From Sphingomonadaceae bacterium (lineage in GTDB: Bacteria > Pseudomonadota > Alphaproteobacteria > Sphingomonadales > Sphingomonadaceae): a DNA stretch of 64,000 nt. The stretch is from contig JANWWL010000001.1 in the NCBI GenBank assembly GCA_025056155.1, forward strand, positions 236,150 to 300,149, written 5' to 3'. The notes below the pieces were generated by a model. That model ran no database searches. It was not told where the DNA came from and worked only from the letters and a program-made list of their open reading frames with translations. The stretch's first letter is position 1; every line of letters begins with the position of its first letter. The translations under genes were made by a program, and so were the position numbers. Shown here in pieces: positions 27,878 to 36,365 of the stretch.

Positions 27878-28465
27878 ATGATGGAGGATCCGATTCGCCG
27901 CTTCGCATCCTGGCTCGAAGCGGCCGGCGCGACCGAGCCCAACGATCCGGAGGCCTGTGCCCTGGCGACGGTCGGCGTCGATCCGGACGGGGGGCCCCGG
28001 CCTGACGTGCGGATGGTGCTGCTCAAGGATTTCGGGCCGAACGGTTTCGTGTTCTACACCAACCTGGACAGTGCGAAGGGCCGGCAACTGGCCGGCTGCC
28101 CGCAGGCCGCCTTGTGCTTTCATTGGAAGACGCTGAGGCGCCAGGTGCGGGTGCGCGGACCCGTGTCGCCGGTCGCGTCGGCGGAAGCCGACCGCTACTT
28201 CGCCACGCGCCCGCGCGACAGCCAGCTGTCGGCCTGGGCGTCGCGCCAGTCCGAGCCCTTGGCCACGCGCGCGGAGTTCGAGGCCCGACTTCGGGAGATG
28301 GCCGAACGCTATCCGGGCGAGGTGCCCCGGCCATCCCACTGGTCGGGCTTTCGGGTGAGCCCTCGCGAGATCGAGTTCTGGGAGGATCGACCCGGCCGCC
28401 AGCACCACCGCGAGCTGTTCACGAGGACCGGCGCGGGCTGGCAGTCGACCCTTCTCTATCCCTGA
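27878..28465 (+). CDS. pdxH: Pyridoxamine 5'-phosphate oxidase
   Basis: A 195-residue FMN enzyme that forms pyridoxal 5'-phosphate. Diagnostic are [48 protein letters not shown] and the C-terminal [13 protein letters not shown] plus WQSTLLYP. Two adjacent ATG codons (27878, 27881) open the frame. The gene converges with the PEP-CTERM gene across a hairpin. Confidence 0.96.
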   Translation: MMEDPIRRFASWLEAAGATEPNDPEACALATVGVDPDGGPRPDVRMVLLKDFGPNGFVFYTNLDSAKGRQLAGCPQAALCFHWKTLRRQVRVRGPVSPVASAEADRYFATRPRDSQLSAWASRQSEPLATRAEFEARLREMAERYPGEVPRPSHWSGFRVSPREIEFWEDRPGRQHHRELFTRTGAGWQSTLLYP

Positions 28466-28471
28466 AGTAGC

Positions 28472-28496
28472 GGCGGGCGCGCGGTGCTCGCCCGCC
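28472..28496. terminator. GC-rich hairpin between convergent pdxH and PEP-CTERM genes
   Basis: An 8-bp perfect stem (GGCGGGCG with CGCCCGCC, 9-nt loop) begins 7 bp after the pdxH stop and faces the convergent gene ending at 28523. There is no T-run, so it may act as a bidirectional roadblock or RNA-end stabiliser. Confidence 0.45.
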
Positions 28497-28522
28497 TCTG
28501 GCGGAGGTCGACAGCCGCCTTG

Positions 28523-29236
28523 TCAGGCGAACGCGCGGACCGGGCTGCCGACTCGCCGCCTGGCCGCCACGCCCACCAGCCCGAAGCCGGCGATCAGCGT
28601 GACCCAGGTCGCGGGTTCCGGCACCGCAGCGAACGTACCCGTGCCGTTGGCGACGAAGGGCTCGCCGAAATAGCCCGCCCCTGGCATGGCGGCGGCGGGT
28701 GACCAGTTCGCTCCCCTCAACGCATTGAGCGAGAACGCATAATCCTTGGAACCGGCGGGCAGGTCGAACACGTCGGAGGTGTAGGTGATGCCGCACGGGC
28801 ACTCGGCGAGAAGGCTCACGGTGGGGGCGGGACCGACCGTCCGGGTGAGCACGCCCCCGCTGAAGCTGATCGTCAAGACGTTCAGGGCGCCCGAGACGAA
28901 GCTGTAGGTGCCCGAAAAACCGGTCTGCTCGAACGCGCTCCCGTTGAACACGACCTCATTCGACGAACTCGCCGACAGCGCGAACGTACCCGTGAACTCG
29001 TCGCCCGGGACGAAGGGCGCCTTCGTGAACGCCAGCGCGATCGCCTTGCCGGGCGCGCTGGAGACGGTCAAGGTACTCCCCGAAGCCGTCGGCGTGTAGG
29101 TGAAGACCTTGGCGGTCGTCGTCTGGAAGAACTGCTTGTAGGTGACGAGTGTCGCGGCCTGCACCGGTGCGGCGCACACCAGTGCGAGCGCGACCGCCGC
29201 TCGTTGGCGCAGCTTCACGTGGCCGTCCCGTCGCAT
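28523..29236 (-). CDS. PEP-CTERM sorting domain-containing protein
   Basis: A 237-residue exported protein with signal peptide RAAVALALVCAAPVQA, a beta-rich Ser/Thr-rich body and a canonical sorting tail: [20 protein letters not shown], then ARRR. PEP-CTERM proteins are processed by exosortases and usually end up at the surface or in the extracellular matrix. Start ATG 29236 has an excellent GAGGAGGGA site. A sigma-54-type promoter and inverted repeat lie upstream. It is adjacent to the exosortase V locus and a strong candidate substrate. Confidence 0.9.
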   Translation of the reverse strand: MRRDGHVKLRQRAAVALALVCAAPVQAATLVTYKQFFQTTTAKVFTYTPTASGSTLTVSSAPGKAIALAFTKAPFVPGDEFTGTFALSASSSNEVVFNGSAFEQTGFSGTYSFVSGALNVLTISFSGGVLTRTVGPAPTVSLLAECPCGITYTSDVFDLPAGSKDYAFSLNALRGANWSPAAAMPGAGYFGEPFVANGTGTFAAVPEPATWVTLIAGFGLVGVAARRRVGSPVRAFA

Positions 29237-29289
29237 TCCATCCCTCCTCAGCGGGCGAGTTTTCCGTCCCGTAACCACGGTCACACACG

Positions 29290-29305
29290 TGCAAAGTTCA
29301 TGCCA
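29290..29305 (-). promoter_or_regulatory. Sigma-54 (RpoN) -24/-12 promoter
   Basis: On the minus strand the sequence reads TGGCATG-AACT-TTGCA, matching the TGGCACG-N4-TTGCW consensus at every position but one, with exact GG/GC spacing. It would start transcription near 29279, giving a leader of about 42 nt before the PEP-CTERM gene. RpoN with an NtrC-family activator (PrsR) is known to drive PEP-CTERM genes in other bacteria. Confidence 0.7.
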
Positions 29306-29367
29306 AGCAGGCAATCTCAATAACCCCTTGAATTTTGGATAGATGGGCAACCGTCGCCGGACGCGGC

Positions 29368-29384
29368 TGTCAAAATTTCCGACA
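29368..29384. promoter_or_regulatory. Candidate enhancer-binding-protein site (TGTC-N9-GACA)
   Basis: A perfect 4+4 inverted repeat with an AT-rich centre, TGTCAAAATTTCCGACA, lies 63-79 bp upstream of the -24 element, the usual distance for an NtrC-type activator of sigma-54. It stands out from the GC-rich surroundings. Assignment to PrsR or any specific activator is inference; no such regulator gene is in the window. Confidence 0.5.
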
Positions 29385-29478
29385 CGTCCCGAGGCACCCG
29401 ACGATCCGGCCACCCGGGCCGCACGGACCCTGGGGATGGCGCCCGACGCTGAGGCCCGACCGCATGGACCGTTGGCGT

Positions 29479-30948
29479 TCAGAAGGCGTTGCGCGGCAGA
29501 AGGACGGCGAAGACCGTGCGCAGCAGGATGTAAATATCAAACGCGACCGACCAGTTTTCGATGTAGTAGAGGTCGTGTTCGATGCGGCGGATGAGCTTGT
29601 CTTCCGTGTCCGTCTCGCCCCGAAAGCCGCAGACCTGAGCCCAGCCGGTGATGCCGGGCTTCACCTTGTGACGGGCGGCGTAGGTGTGGACGACCTCGTG
29701 GAACAGCCGGCCACCCGCCCGGGTGGACGGCGCGTGCGGTCGCGGCCCCACGAGCGACATCTCGCCTTTCAGCACGTTGATGAGCTGCGGGAGTTCGTCG
29801 ATCGAGGTGCGGCGGATGAAGGCGCCCACGCGCGTGACGCGCCGATCGCCGCGGGTCGCCTGGCGGATGTCGTGGGTCTCGCAGGCGTCGTGCGCCATCG
29901 AACGGAACTTGAGCACTTCGAACAGCCGGTTGTTGAACCCTTCGCGAGGCTGCCGGAAGAAGACTGGGCCCGGGCTGTCGAGCTTGATGGCGATGGCCGT
30001 GAGCAGGAAGACCGGCGAGAGCAGGACGAGCAGCGGGATCGTGATGACGAGGTCCTCCACCCGCTTCACGATGGCATCGAGGCCCGAGATCGGCCGCTCG
30101 AACAGGTTGAGGACCGGTAAGTCGCCCAGAAGCACGATGGGGCGATTGAGGAAGGAGAAGGTCGCCAGGTCGGGCGCCAGGCGGATCCGCACGGGAGTGA
30201 GCGCCAGCTTCCCCACGACTTCGCGGATCCGAGCCTCCGCCGACCATGGCAGGGCCACGATCACCTGGTCGATGTGGCCGTCGCGAATGGCCTCGACGAG
30301 GTCGTCGACGTTGCCGAACACGGGCAAGTCGTCGACCACGACGGGCACCCGACCATCCCGCCGGTCATCGAAGAAGCCGAGCAGCGAGATGGTGAGCCGC
30401 GGGTTGCCGCGGATGTAACTCGCCACCCGTTGGCCCTGCAGGCCCGCGCCGAAGATCACGGCCCGACTGTCGAACACGCCCTGGCGCTTGAGCCGACGGA
30501 CCCACAGCGTGGCACCGGCCCGGATACCGGCCAGCATCACGGTGGTCGTGACGAGGTTGGTGATCGTCCAGCCGCGGGAAAACTCGGCCGAGACCTTGAG
30601 GATGAAGGCCGTGGAGATGAGCAGGAGGACCGCCACCAACCAACTCAACAGCACGCGCTGCCAGCCCACCCGCAGCGAGAACTGAGCATCGACGTCGTAG
30701 GCCCCCAACACTTCCGCGATGAGGGCGAAGAACAGAGCGCTGGCCGCCACCACCCGGAGATAGTCGCCCAGCTGGACCCCTGGGATGACCTCGCCCCAGA
30801 GGTAGAGGGCGATCACGCCCCCGCCGAGCACGGTGGCGATCTCGATCAAGCGGATGGTGAGCACGACGAGGTCGAGGGGGACGGCCGCCGGCGGCGGTCC
30901 CATCAGCCGGGCCCCCCGGGCGAGCGGCGAGGACGTCTCGCGGTTCAC
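29479..30948 (-). CDS. Undecaprenyl-phosphate sugar phosphotransferase (GumD/WcaJ-like) initiating exopolysaccharide synthesis
   Basis: A 489-residue polyisoprenyl-phosphate hexose-1-phosphate transferase. It has N-terminal membrane helices, a CoA-binding-like middle domain (AVIFGAGLQGQRVASYI) and the C-terminal sugar-transferase domain with FRSM, TRVGAFIRRTSIDELPQLINVLKGEMSLVGPRPH and KPGITGWAQVCGFRGET. It loads the first sugar phosphate onto undecaprenyl phosphate at the inner membrane. Start chosen as GTG 30948, seven bases after a GAGGGA site; a TTG at 30972 also opens the frame. Last gene of the leftward half of the locus. Confidence 0.93.
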   Translation of the reverse strand: MNRETSSPLARGARLMGPPPAAVPLDLVVLTIRLIEIATVLGGGVIALYLWGEVIPGVQLGDYLRVVAASALFFALIAEVLGAYDVDAQFSLRVGWQRVLLSWLVAVLLLISTAFILKVSAEFSRGWTITNLVTTTVMLAGIRAGATLWVRRLKRQGVFDSRAVIFGAGLQGQRVASYIRGNPRLTISLLGFFDDRRDGRVPVVVDDLPVFGNVDDLVEAIRDGHIDQVIVALPWSAEARIREVVGKLALTPVRIRLAPDLATFSFLNRPIVLLGDLPVLNLFERPISGLDAIVKRVEDLVITIPLLVLLSPVFLLTAIAIKLDSPGPVFFRQPREGFNNRLFEVLKFRSMAHDACETHDIRQATRGDRRVTRVGAFIRRTSIDELPQLINVLKGEMSLVGPRPHAPSTRAGGRLFHEVVHTYAARHKVKPGITGWAQVCGFRGETDTEDKLIRRIEHDLYYIENWSVAFDIYILLRTVFAVLLPRNAF

Positions 30949-31085
30949 CGGCCGTCCCTCGTGCCCATGCAATGGTTAAAGAACCACACCCGTCGTTGCC
31001 CGCCGTTCCCCCGCGCGCTAGCGCCATGGGACACCAGCGCCCGGCCCGTGCCCGGGACGGCAAGCGCGCACGCGGAGGCTCGGGG

Positions 31086-31349
31086 GTGGAGACCGTCTAC
31101 GATTGGGTGACCGTGGGGATCTTCGCGGGTCTCATCGTGCTGTTCCTGCAGCGTTCGGTGGGGCCGGAGCGGGACAGCCTGTGGCAGTATCTGGGGGCGT
31201 CGGTCGCGCTCGCGGTGCTGAACCAGGTGGGCAACAAGGCGGTCAAGGAGGACGACTTGGCGTACCACGCGCTTGCGGTCGTTGGGATCGTGGGGGTGCT
31301 GGCCTACATCCAGATCGCCCTCAAGCCCTTCGGCGACCCGCGGAAATGA
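31086..31349 (+). CDS. Small XrtV sorting-system accessory protein
   Basis: An 87-residue protein with two predicted membrane helices (WVTVGIFAGLIVLFLQR and LAVVGIVGVLAYIQIAL) separated by a polar loop (VGNKAVKEDDLAY). Its size, opening VYDWVT and position between the initiating transferase and epsI-xrtV match the small accessory protein described next to V-type exosortases. The start is GTG 31086 preceded by GGAGG; a longer frame from 30972 has poor coding character. Its role in sorting is unknown. It is the only rightward gene inside the leftward half of the locus. Confidence 0.7.
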   Translation: METVYDWVTVGIFAGLIVLFLQRSVGPERDSLWQYLGASVALAVLNQVGNKAVKEDDLAYHALAVVGIVGVLAYIQIALKPFGDPRK

Positions 31350-31417
31350 CGCGGCGCAGCGGACGGTGAGGCGCGGGGGCCGCCCCCCGTCGGCCAGCAG
31401 GGTCGGCGCCACGCCCC

Positions 31418-32152
31418 TCATGCCGCGGCGGCCGCCGGGGTGCGGGCGATGGCGGCCGGGGTGCGGGCGATGGCGGCCGCCGTGGGCCGCCCCACCAAGG
31501 CCACCCGCGCTTCGGGGCTGACGGCCAGCAGCAGCTCGCGCGCAAAGGTCTCGAGCGCGGCGAATACCTCGGGCGACGGCTCGGCCACGGTCGACAGCCG
31601 CACGAGCACCCCGTCGCCGATATAGCCTTCCATCTCGGTCCGGAGCTTCACGAGACGCTGTTCACGGCCGCTGGTCGGCAGCCGATCGCCGAGGCGAGTC
31701 CAGTAGAGGATCGGCTCGATGCGGTCGCTGGCAACGGCCGTCAACTGCCGCATCGGCACCACCGCTCCGCCGATCCGGGCATCGAGCCGGCGCGAGCCCA
31801 CGATTTCGAAGCCCACCGCCCGGTAGCAGGTCTCGGGCCGGTGCAGCTGGAGAAGGTCGCTCTGGGTGCTGCCGTAGGCGATGACCAGCATCACGGGCAG
31901 ACGGCCCTCGCCCGTGTAGAGGCGGGAGAGCTGCTGGTCGTAAAGGATGTCGGCCAGGCTGCCCTCGCGGGGTTTGGGCAGGATCAGGGCGTTCGACGGC
32001 GTCACCTCCCAACCGGCGAATCGCTGCGGGATCAGGTCGTCCAGACGCGCGTCGCCCAGCAGGCTCATCCGCCGCCGCGGCTTCAGCGCCAACGCGGCGC
32101 CCGCGGCCAGCAGCAGGGGCCCGCCCAACAGCAGGTCACGCCGCCGCGGCAT
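31418..32152 (-). CDS. epsI: Exosortase-associated protein EpsI (V type)
   Basis: A 244-residue protein with an N-terminal membrane anchor (DLLLGGPLLLAAGAALAL), a DLIPQRFAGWEV segment, YGSTQSDLLQLHRPETCY (the EpsI-family HRPExCY motif) and a beta-rich remainder. EpsI is usually fused to or encoded beside exosortases and is thought to assist polysaccharide export or sorting. It overlaps xrtV by 17 bp. The C-terminus carries a duplicated Ala-Ile-Ala-Arg-Thr-Pro-Ala heptad from a 21-bp tandem repeat. Confidence 0.88.
   Translation of the reverse strand: MPRRRDLLLGGPLLLAAGAALALKPRRRMSLLGDARLDDLIPQRFAGWEVTPSNALILPKPREGSLADILYDQQLSRLYTGEGRLPVMLVIAYGSTQSDLLQLHRPETCYRAVGFEIVGSRRLDARIGGAVVPMRQLTAVASDRIEPILYWTRLGDRLPTSGREQRLVKLRTEMEGYIGDGVLVRLSTVAEPSPEVFAALETFARELLLAVSPEARVALVGRPTAAAIARTPAAIARTPAAAAA
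31437..31479. repeat. 21-bp tandem duplication in the 3' end of epsI
   Basis: Two consecutive copies of a 21-bp unit containing GTGCGGGCGATGGCGGCCG (31440-31458 and 31461-31479) encode two copies of the heptad AIARTPA near the EpsI C-terminus. Probably a slippage product. Confidence 0.85.
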
Positions 32153-33020
32153 GATCCCGCCTCCGCGACAGCCGCCGGCGCAACGGCGTGAGCAGTCCGT
32201 CGATCAGGAAGATGAGCAGAAGGGCCGCGACATAGGTCACGATGCCGGCGGTCTCGTGCAGGTAGCCCTGGGCCATCTCGTCGCCCAGATAGTAGGTGAT
32301 GAGCACCAGGATGATGACACGGATCACATTGGCGGCGATGGCGATCGGCAGCAGGAGCGCGACGAGCACCAGGGCGCAGCGCCACGACGCATTGTGCAGA
32401 AGGTAGATGTAAAACAGTCCCACCGCCGTCAGGCTAATGATCGAGTTGAGCCCGGCGCAGGCGTCTTCCACCAGCAGCTGGTACTGTGCCACGAACAAGG
32501 TCACGCCCACTTGAACGATGGGAAAGCCCAGCGCACTCATGAGCGTCGTGACCACATGGGAGACGAGATGCTTGAGCGGCAGGGTGATGCCGTCGAGCAG
32601 CCAGCCCGGCAGCGGGATGGCGAAGCCCAGGTACACGATGGGGAACCACAACCGCCGCAGCATGCGCCAACCGATGAAGGCGTAGGCGACGGCGACGAGC
32701 GCGACGTAAAGGGCGCCGACCTCGACGACGAGGAAGCCGTAGGCCCGGCCGAAGGTGTAGCCGATGGCGGCGAGCGTCACCGCCGCCGCGGCCACGGGCA
32801 GGCTTCCCGGCCGCGCGTTGGCGCGGATCTCGTCCCAACGGCGCCACAGCAGCCAACCGGCCGTGGCCAGGACGATGGGGCCGTGGATCCCCTCCTCGCG
32901 GGTCCAGCTCTCGCGGGCCATGGAGAAGAGCGTGGGTACCACGACGGCGACGAGCGCGAGCGCGAGCAGCGGGCTTGGCCGGATCCAGCCCGTCATGCGC
33001 TCCAGCCGCAGGGATGCCAT
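32136..33020 (-). CDS. xrtV: Exosortase V
   Basis: A 294-residue polytopic cysteine protease/transpeptidase that processes PEP-CTERM proteins at the inner membrane. The catalytic triad is in place: Cys188 in VEDACAGLNS, Arg234 in ANVIRVIIL and His255 in YLHETAGI. The protein has at least seven hydrophobic helices and lacks a fused EpsI domain; epsI follows with a 17-bp overlap. ATG 33020 is used; GTG 33026, two codons upstream, is closer to the GGGAGGGG site and may be the true start. Assignment to the V type rests on the epsI and small-accessory neighbours. Confidence 0.92.
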   Translation of the reverse strand: MASLRLERMTGWIRPSPLLALALVAVVVPTLFSMARESWTREEGIHGPIVLATAGWLLWRRWDEIRANARPGSLPVAAAAVTLAAIGYTFGRAYGFLVVEVGALYVALVAVAYAFIGWRMLRRLWFPIVYLGFAIPLPGWLLDGITLPLKHLVSHVVTTLMSALGFPIVQVGVTLFVAQYQLLVEDACAGLNSIISLTAVGLFYIYLLHNASWRCALVLVALLLPIAIAANVIRVIILVLITYYLGDEMAQGYLHETAGIVTYVAALLLIFLIDGLLTPLRRRLSRRRDHAAAA

Positions 33021-33058
33021 GTGCACGGGCCCCTCCCGCCCCGCCGCGAGCCGCCGCG

Positions 33059-33940
33059 TCAGGCGTACTCGTTGAGTACCGACCCCACGATGATCGCCCT
33101 GGCCGCCCCCAACTGTTCGGCCAGCGCCTGGACGTCGCGCATGTAACCCTTGTCGCGCCGGGCCACCACCAGCGCGTAGCCGACGAGTCCCGCCACGGTC
33201 AGCGCATCGGCCGATTCATTGCTGGCCGGGGTGTCGAAGACGACGATGTCGTATTCGCGCAGCAGCACGTCGACCCCCATGCGGAACCGGGCACCCGAGA
33301 GCAGCTCCTGGGGCCGGCCCACCGGCGGGCCCGAGGGGATGATCGAGAGGTTGGGCAGGACGTCGGGATAGACCACGCGCTCGGGTCGGTTGGTCTCCAG
33401 CGCCAGATAGGTGGTGAGGCCCGGCCCCCCGGGATCGATGCCGAAGATGGCGTCGATGCGCGGGTTGCGCAGGTTGGCGTCGACCAACAGGGTCTTGAGG
33501 CCCACCTGCGCCAGCGCCGCGGCAAGGTTGGCCGCGACGTACGTCACGCCGGAGCCATCGACCGCACCGCACACGGCCAGCGCACGACGGCCGGCGGCCA
33601 CGTGCTGCGTCATGATCTGGGTGCGCAACAGGCGGATGGCCTCGGCCTGCGGCCCGGCGGGATCGGAGACGACGACGAGTTCGTCCGTCACCTCCGCGCT
33701 GGGCGCGAGGGTCAGCGCGAACGTTCCCTGCAGCTGTTGCCGGGCGTGCGCCACGTCTTCAGGCGTGGCGAGCGCCAGGTCGATCGCCGCCCGATCGAAG
33801 TCGAGCCCGGTGCGGGCCTGGTGTTCGGCCACGCGCCGCGCATCGGCATCCGACAGCATGCCCGTGCGCAGCAGGGAATCCCCGGCGGGAAGGGCGGGAA
33901 GGTCGGTCGGGCCCGTGGTGGGCTCGGGAAGTTCGGTCAT
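33059..33940 (-). CDS. CpsD/CapB-family ATPase-like protein with degenerate Walker A
   Basis: A 293-residue member of the tyrosine-autokinase (Wzc C-domain/CpsD) family. It has EAIRLLRTQIM, KTLLVDANLRNPRI (Walker A' Asp154) and DIVVFDTPASNES (Walker B). The P-loop reads GAVDGSGVT at residues 125-133: the lysine of GxxxxGK[ST] is replaced by Val132. There is no C-terminal tyrosine cluster. It may be a regulatory partner of the chain-length protein rather than an active kinase. The N-terminal 75 residues form an extra domain. It follows the wzz gene by 1 nt. Confidence 0.85.
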   Translation of the reverse strand: MTELPEPTTGPTDLPALPAGDSLLRTGMLSDADARRVAEHQARTGLDFDRAAIDLALATPEDVAHARQQLQGTFALTLAPSAEVTDELVVVSDPAGPQAEAIRLLRTQIMTQHVAAGRRALAVCGAVDGSGVTYVAANLAAALAQVGLKTLLVDANLRNPRIDAIFGIDPGGPGLTTYLALETNRPERVVYPDVLPNLSIIPSGPPVGRPQELLSGARFRMGVDVLLREYDIVVFDTPASNESADALTVAGLVGYALVVARRDKGYMRDVQALAEQLGAARAIIVGSVLNEYA

Positions 33941-33941
33941 G

Positions 33942-35363
33942 TCAGATCGCCTGCAGTTCGCCCCCGCCTTCCACCGCGTCCCTCCGCCGCCGGCCGAGCA
34001 GGCGCTGCAGCCGGGCACGCAGCGGAACCGCCGGTCGACGGCTGGCGATGTGGGCCAGCACGGGTGCCCCGGTGGCGTAGGCCAGGTCTTCCACGCCGCG
34101 CACGCGCCGGTTGCTGAACTCGACGAACAGCGCCGCCAGAAGGCCCAGGGCCAGGCCACCCAGGAACGACAGGCTCGAGATCAGGATGCGGTTGGGATAG
34201 CTCGGGGTGCGTTCCGCCACGGGGTCGCCCAGGATGATGAAGCTCGTCTCGCGCACTTCCGATTCGAGATCGAGCACGTTGCTGCGGTTGATCTGTTCGT
34301 CGTAGCTCTTGCGCAGTGCGGCAATGTTCTGGTCCATGACCGCGAGCTTCTCAAGCAGGGGCTTGCGCTGCTGGACGATCTTTTCCTGGGCGGCGATCTG
34401 TTGCTCGATTTGCCTCAAGGTGCTTTGCGACGCGCTCGAGATGGCCGAGGCGGCCGCCCCCTGCTGCCGCAGCGCGTTGGCGAGCTGCTGCTGGATGATC
34501 GCCCGCCGGGCCACGGCCGCGCGGTAGGTGGGGTGTTGCGGCCCCAGCTGTTCGGACAGGCGCGCGATCTCTTCGTCGACGGCGGTCAGCTGGACGCGAA
34601 GCTGGTCGGCCAGCGGATTGACCGCGGTCTGGGCGGTCGCCTGGATCTGCTGGGCGCTCACGTTGGCCTGGGCCTGGGCCAGGGACTGCTGGAGGCTCTG
34701 GAGCTTCGCCGTCTCGAGGTCGGGCGAGCCCGGGCCGGCGGTCAGGATGATGCCGTTCTCGGCCATGAACTTGGCCCGTTCGGCCTCCGCCTGTTCGATG
34801 GCGCGGGCGGTCTTCTGGGCCTGCTCGCGGTACCAGGCGCCTGTCCGTTCCGCAGTGTCGACCTTAAGACGCAGCGTCTCGGCCACGTAGGCGTCGCGCA
34901 GCGCGCCGGCGACCGCCTTCGCGAATTCGGGGCTCGGGCCCTCGTAGCGGATTTCCATGACCGCCGAATTGCCGAGGACCCCGGCCGAAATCCGCGGCTT
35001 GATCTGGTTCACGAGCCAGCGGCGGATCCCCCCGTCCTCCTCGCGGAAGCCCGACGCTGCATAGCGGGCGATGGTGGCGGGGTCGCGGGTCAGCCCCAGG
35101 CGGTCGACGGCATCACCCACCACGCGCTCGTCCGTGATGAGCTGCACCTGGGTGCGCACGAAGTCGCGCGCATCCCGCCCCCCCACGCCGATGCCGGTGA
35201 TCGGGTCGGGCCGGATGGTATCCAGCATCAGGCGGGCGACCCCCGGATAGCGTTCGGGCAGAAGCGAGCCCACGAGCGTGCCCACCGCCAGCGCGACGAA
35301 GGCGGGCACCAGGACGAGGAGACGCCGCGCCCAGAGGATCCGCAGGAACTGGATCAGGTTCAT
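33942..35363 (-). CDS. Polysaccharide chain-length determinant (Wzz/GNVR domain) protein
   Basis: A 473-residue inner-membrane protein with a transmembrane helix near each end (LVLVPAFVALAVGTLVGSLL; LISSLSFLGGLALGLLAALF), a Wzz domain and a long periplasmic coiled coil rich in Gln/Ala (about residues 170-365). The domain architecture is that of the exosortase-associated chain-length proteins. It sets polymer length with the CpsD-like protein encoded 1 nt downstream. Confidence 0.93.
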   Translation of the reverse strand: MNLIQFLRILWARRLLVLVPAFVALAVGTLVGSLLPERYPGVARLMLDTIRPDPITGIGVGGRDARDFVRTQVQLITDERVVGDAVDRLGLTRDPATIARYAASGFREEDGGIRRWLVNQIKPRISAGVLGNSAVMEIRYEGPSPEFAKAVAGALRDAYVAETLRLKVDTAERTGAWYREQAQKTARAIEQAEAERAKFMAENGIILTAGPGSPDLETAKLQSLQQSLAQAQANVSAQQIQATAQTAVNPLADQLRVQLTAVDEEIARLSEQLGPQHPTYRAAVARRAIIQQQLANALRQQGAAASAISSASQSTLRQIEQQIAAQEKIVQQRKPLLEKLAVMDQNIAALRKSYDEQINRSNVLDLESEVRETSFIILGDPVAERTPSYPNRILISSLSFLGGLALGLLAALFVEFSNRRVRGVEDLAYATGAPVLAHIASRRPAVPLRARLQRLLGRRRRDAVEGGGELQAI

Positions 35364-35450
35364 GTGCGCACTCCCTCAGCTTCGCCGGCGGCAACGGCCC
35401 CGCCGGCCCATCCCTTAGGCGGCCGGCTGCGACGCGTCATCGGGCAGGCC

Positions 35451-36320
35451 TCAGAACAGGCCGCCGCGCAAGGTGACGACGTCACCGGGTTCAAGGACCG
35501 TGTCCGCCTTCGCCCCCTTCACCTTCTGTCCCTTGCGCTCGAGCGTGAAGCGGTTGCGGTTCCCGCCCGGTGCCGCCCCGCCCGCCATGGTGATGAGCCG
35601 GCCGATGGTCATGCCCTCCATCAGCGGATAGCCGCCCGGCCGCATCACGGGGCCCATCACGTACACGAGTTCGGGCTCGGGCACGTAGATCGTCATCCCC
35701 GGCCGCACGGGAATGTCGGCCTGTGGATCGCCCCGGAGCAGGCGGTCGATGCTGATCGGGATCTCCTCCCCCGACCCGGCCGGGCGCACGTAGATGGTGC
35801 GATCGCCCGTGGAGCGCACCCAACCCGCGCGCAGCAGCACATCGAGCAGCCGATAGTCCTGGTCGAGCGGCTGGATGCCAGGCCGCGCGACGTTGCCCAC
35901 CACGCGGACGACCTGGCTCCGGTACTCGCTGATCTCGACGTTGACGATGGGCTTGCGCAGATAGCCCGAGGTCTCGAGCTGGCGGCGGATCTCGTCGGCC
36001 AACGTCAGGACCGTGCGACCGGCCGCCTGCACCGAGCCGATGAGCGGCATGGCGATCGTACCGTCGGGCTTGATCCGGGTGGTGGTGTTGAACGCCTCCT
36101 GCCCGTAGACCGTGACGACGATGACGTCACCCGGCCCCAGGACGTAACCCTGGGACGCCGGCGCGGGATTGGGCGGTGCGGGCTGTGCCGCCAGCGGCAG
36201 ACCGGGCAGCACCCCAAGGAGCAGGAGCGCCAGCGCCCGGCCCTTGGGGCCTGCGGCGCTTTGGCGCATCGGTTGCGCGCCTGGCCCGAGACCGCCGCAC
36301 TCCGTCATCCGTCGGGTCAT
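35451..36320 (-). CDS. Polysaccharide export outer-membrane protein (Wza-like)
   Basis: A 289-residue exported protein with a hydrophobic signal (ALALLLLGVLPGLPLAAQ), the Poly_export motif YVLGPGDVIVVTVYGQEAF, IKPDGTIAMPLIGSVQAAGRT, and SLBB-like repeats (VRVVGNVARPG, VYVMGPVMRPGGYPL). It should form the outer-membrane export channel. No lipobox Cys was noticed. ATG 36320 has an AAGGGG site; ATG 36269 would give a more compact signal peptide but lacks a ribosome-binding site. Confidence 0.92.
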   Translation of the reverse strand: MTRRMTECGGLGPGAQPMRQSAAGPKGRALALLLLGVLPGLPLAAQPAPPNPAPASQGYVLGPGDVIVVTVYGQEAFNTTTRIKPDGTIAMPLIGSVQAAGRTVLTLADEIRRQLETSGYLRKPIVNVEISEYRSQVVRVVGNVARPGIQPLDQDYRLLDVLLRAGWVRSTGDRTIYVRPAGSGEEIPISIDRLLRGDPQADIPVRPGMTIYVPEPELVYVMGPVMRPGGYPLMEGMTIGRLITMAGGAAPGGNRNRFTLERKGQKVKGAKADTVLEPGDVVTLRGGLF

Positions 36321-36365
36321 CCTCTCGCCCCTTCGCTCCCGCCGCGCTGGCCGCATGCCGCCGTC

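Noticed and set aside
35390..35405. A GG-N10-GC pattern upstream of the Wzz gene suggestive of a sigma-54 promoter
   Set aside because: Only the invariant pairs and a few positions match in GC-saturated sequence, and there is no upstream inverted repeat; chance is likely.
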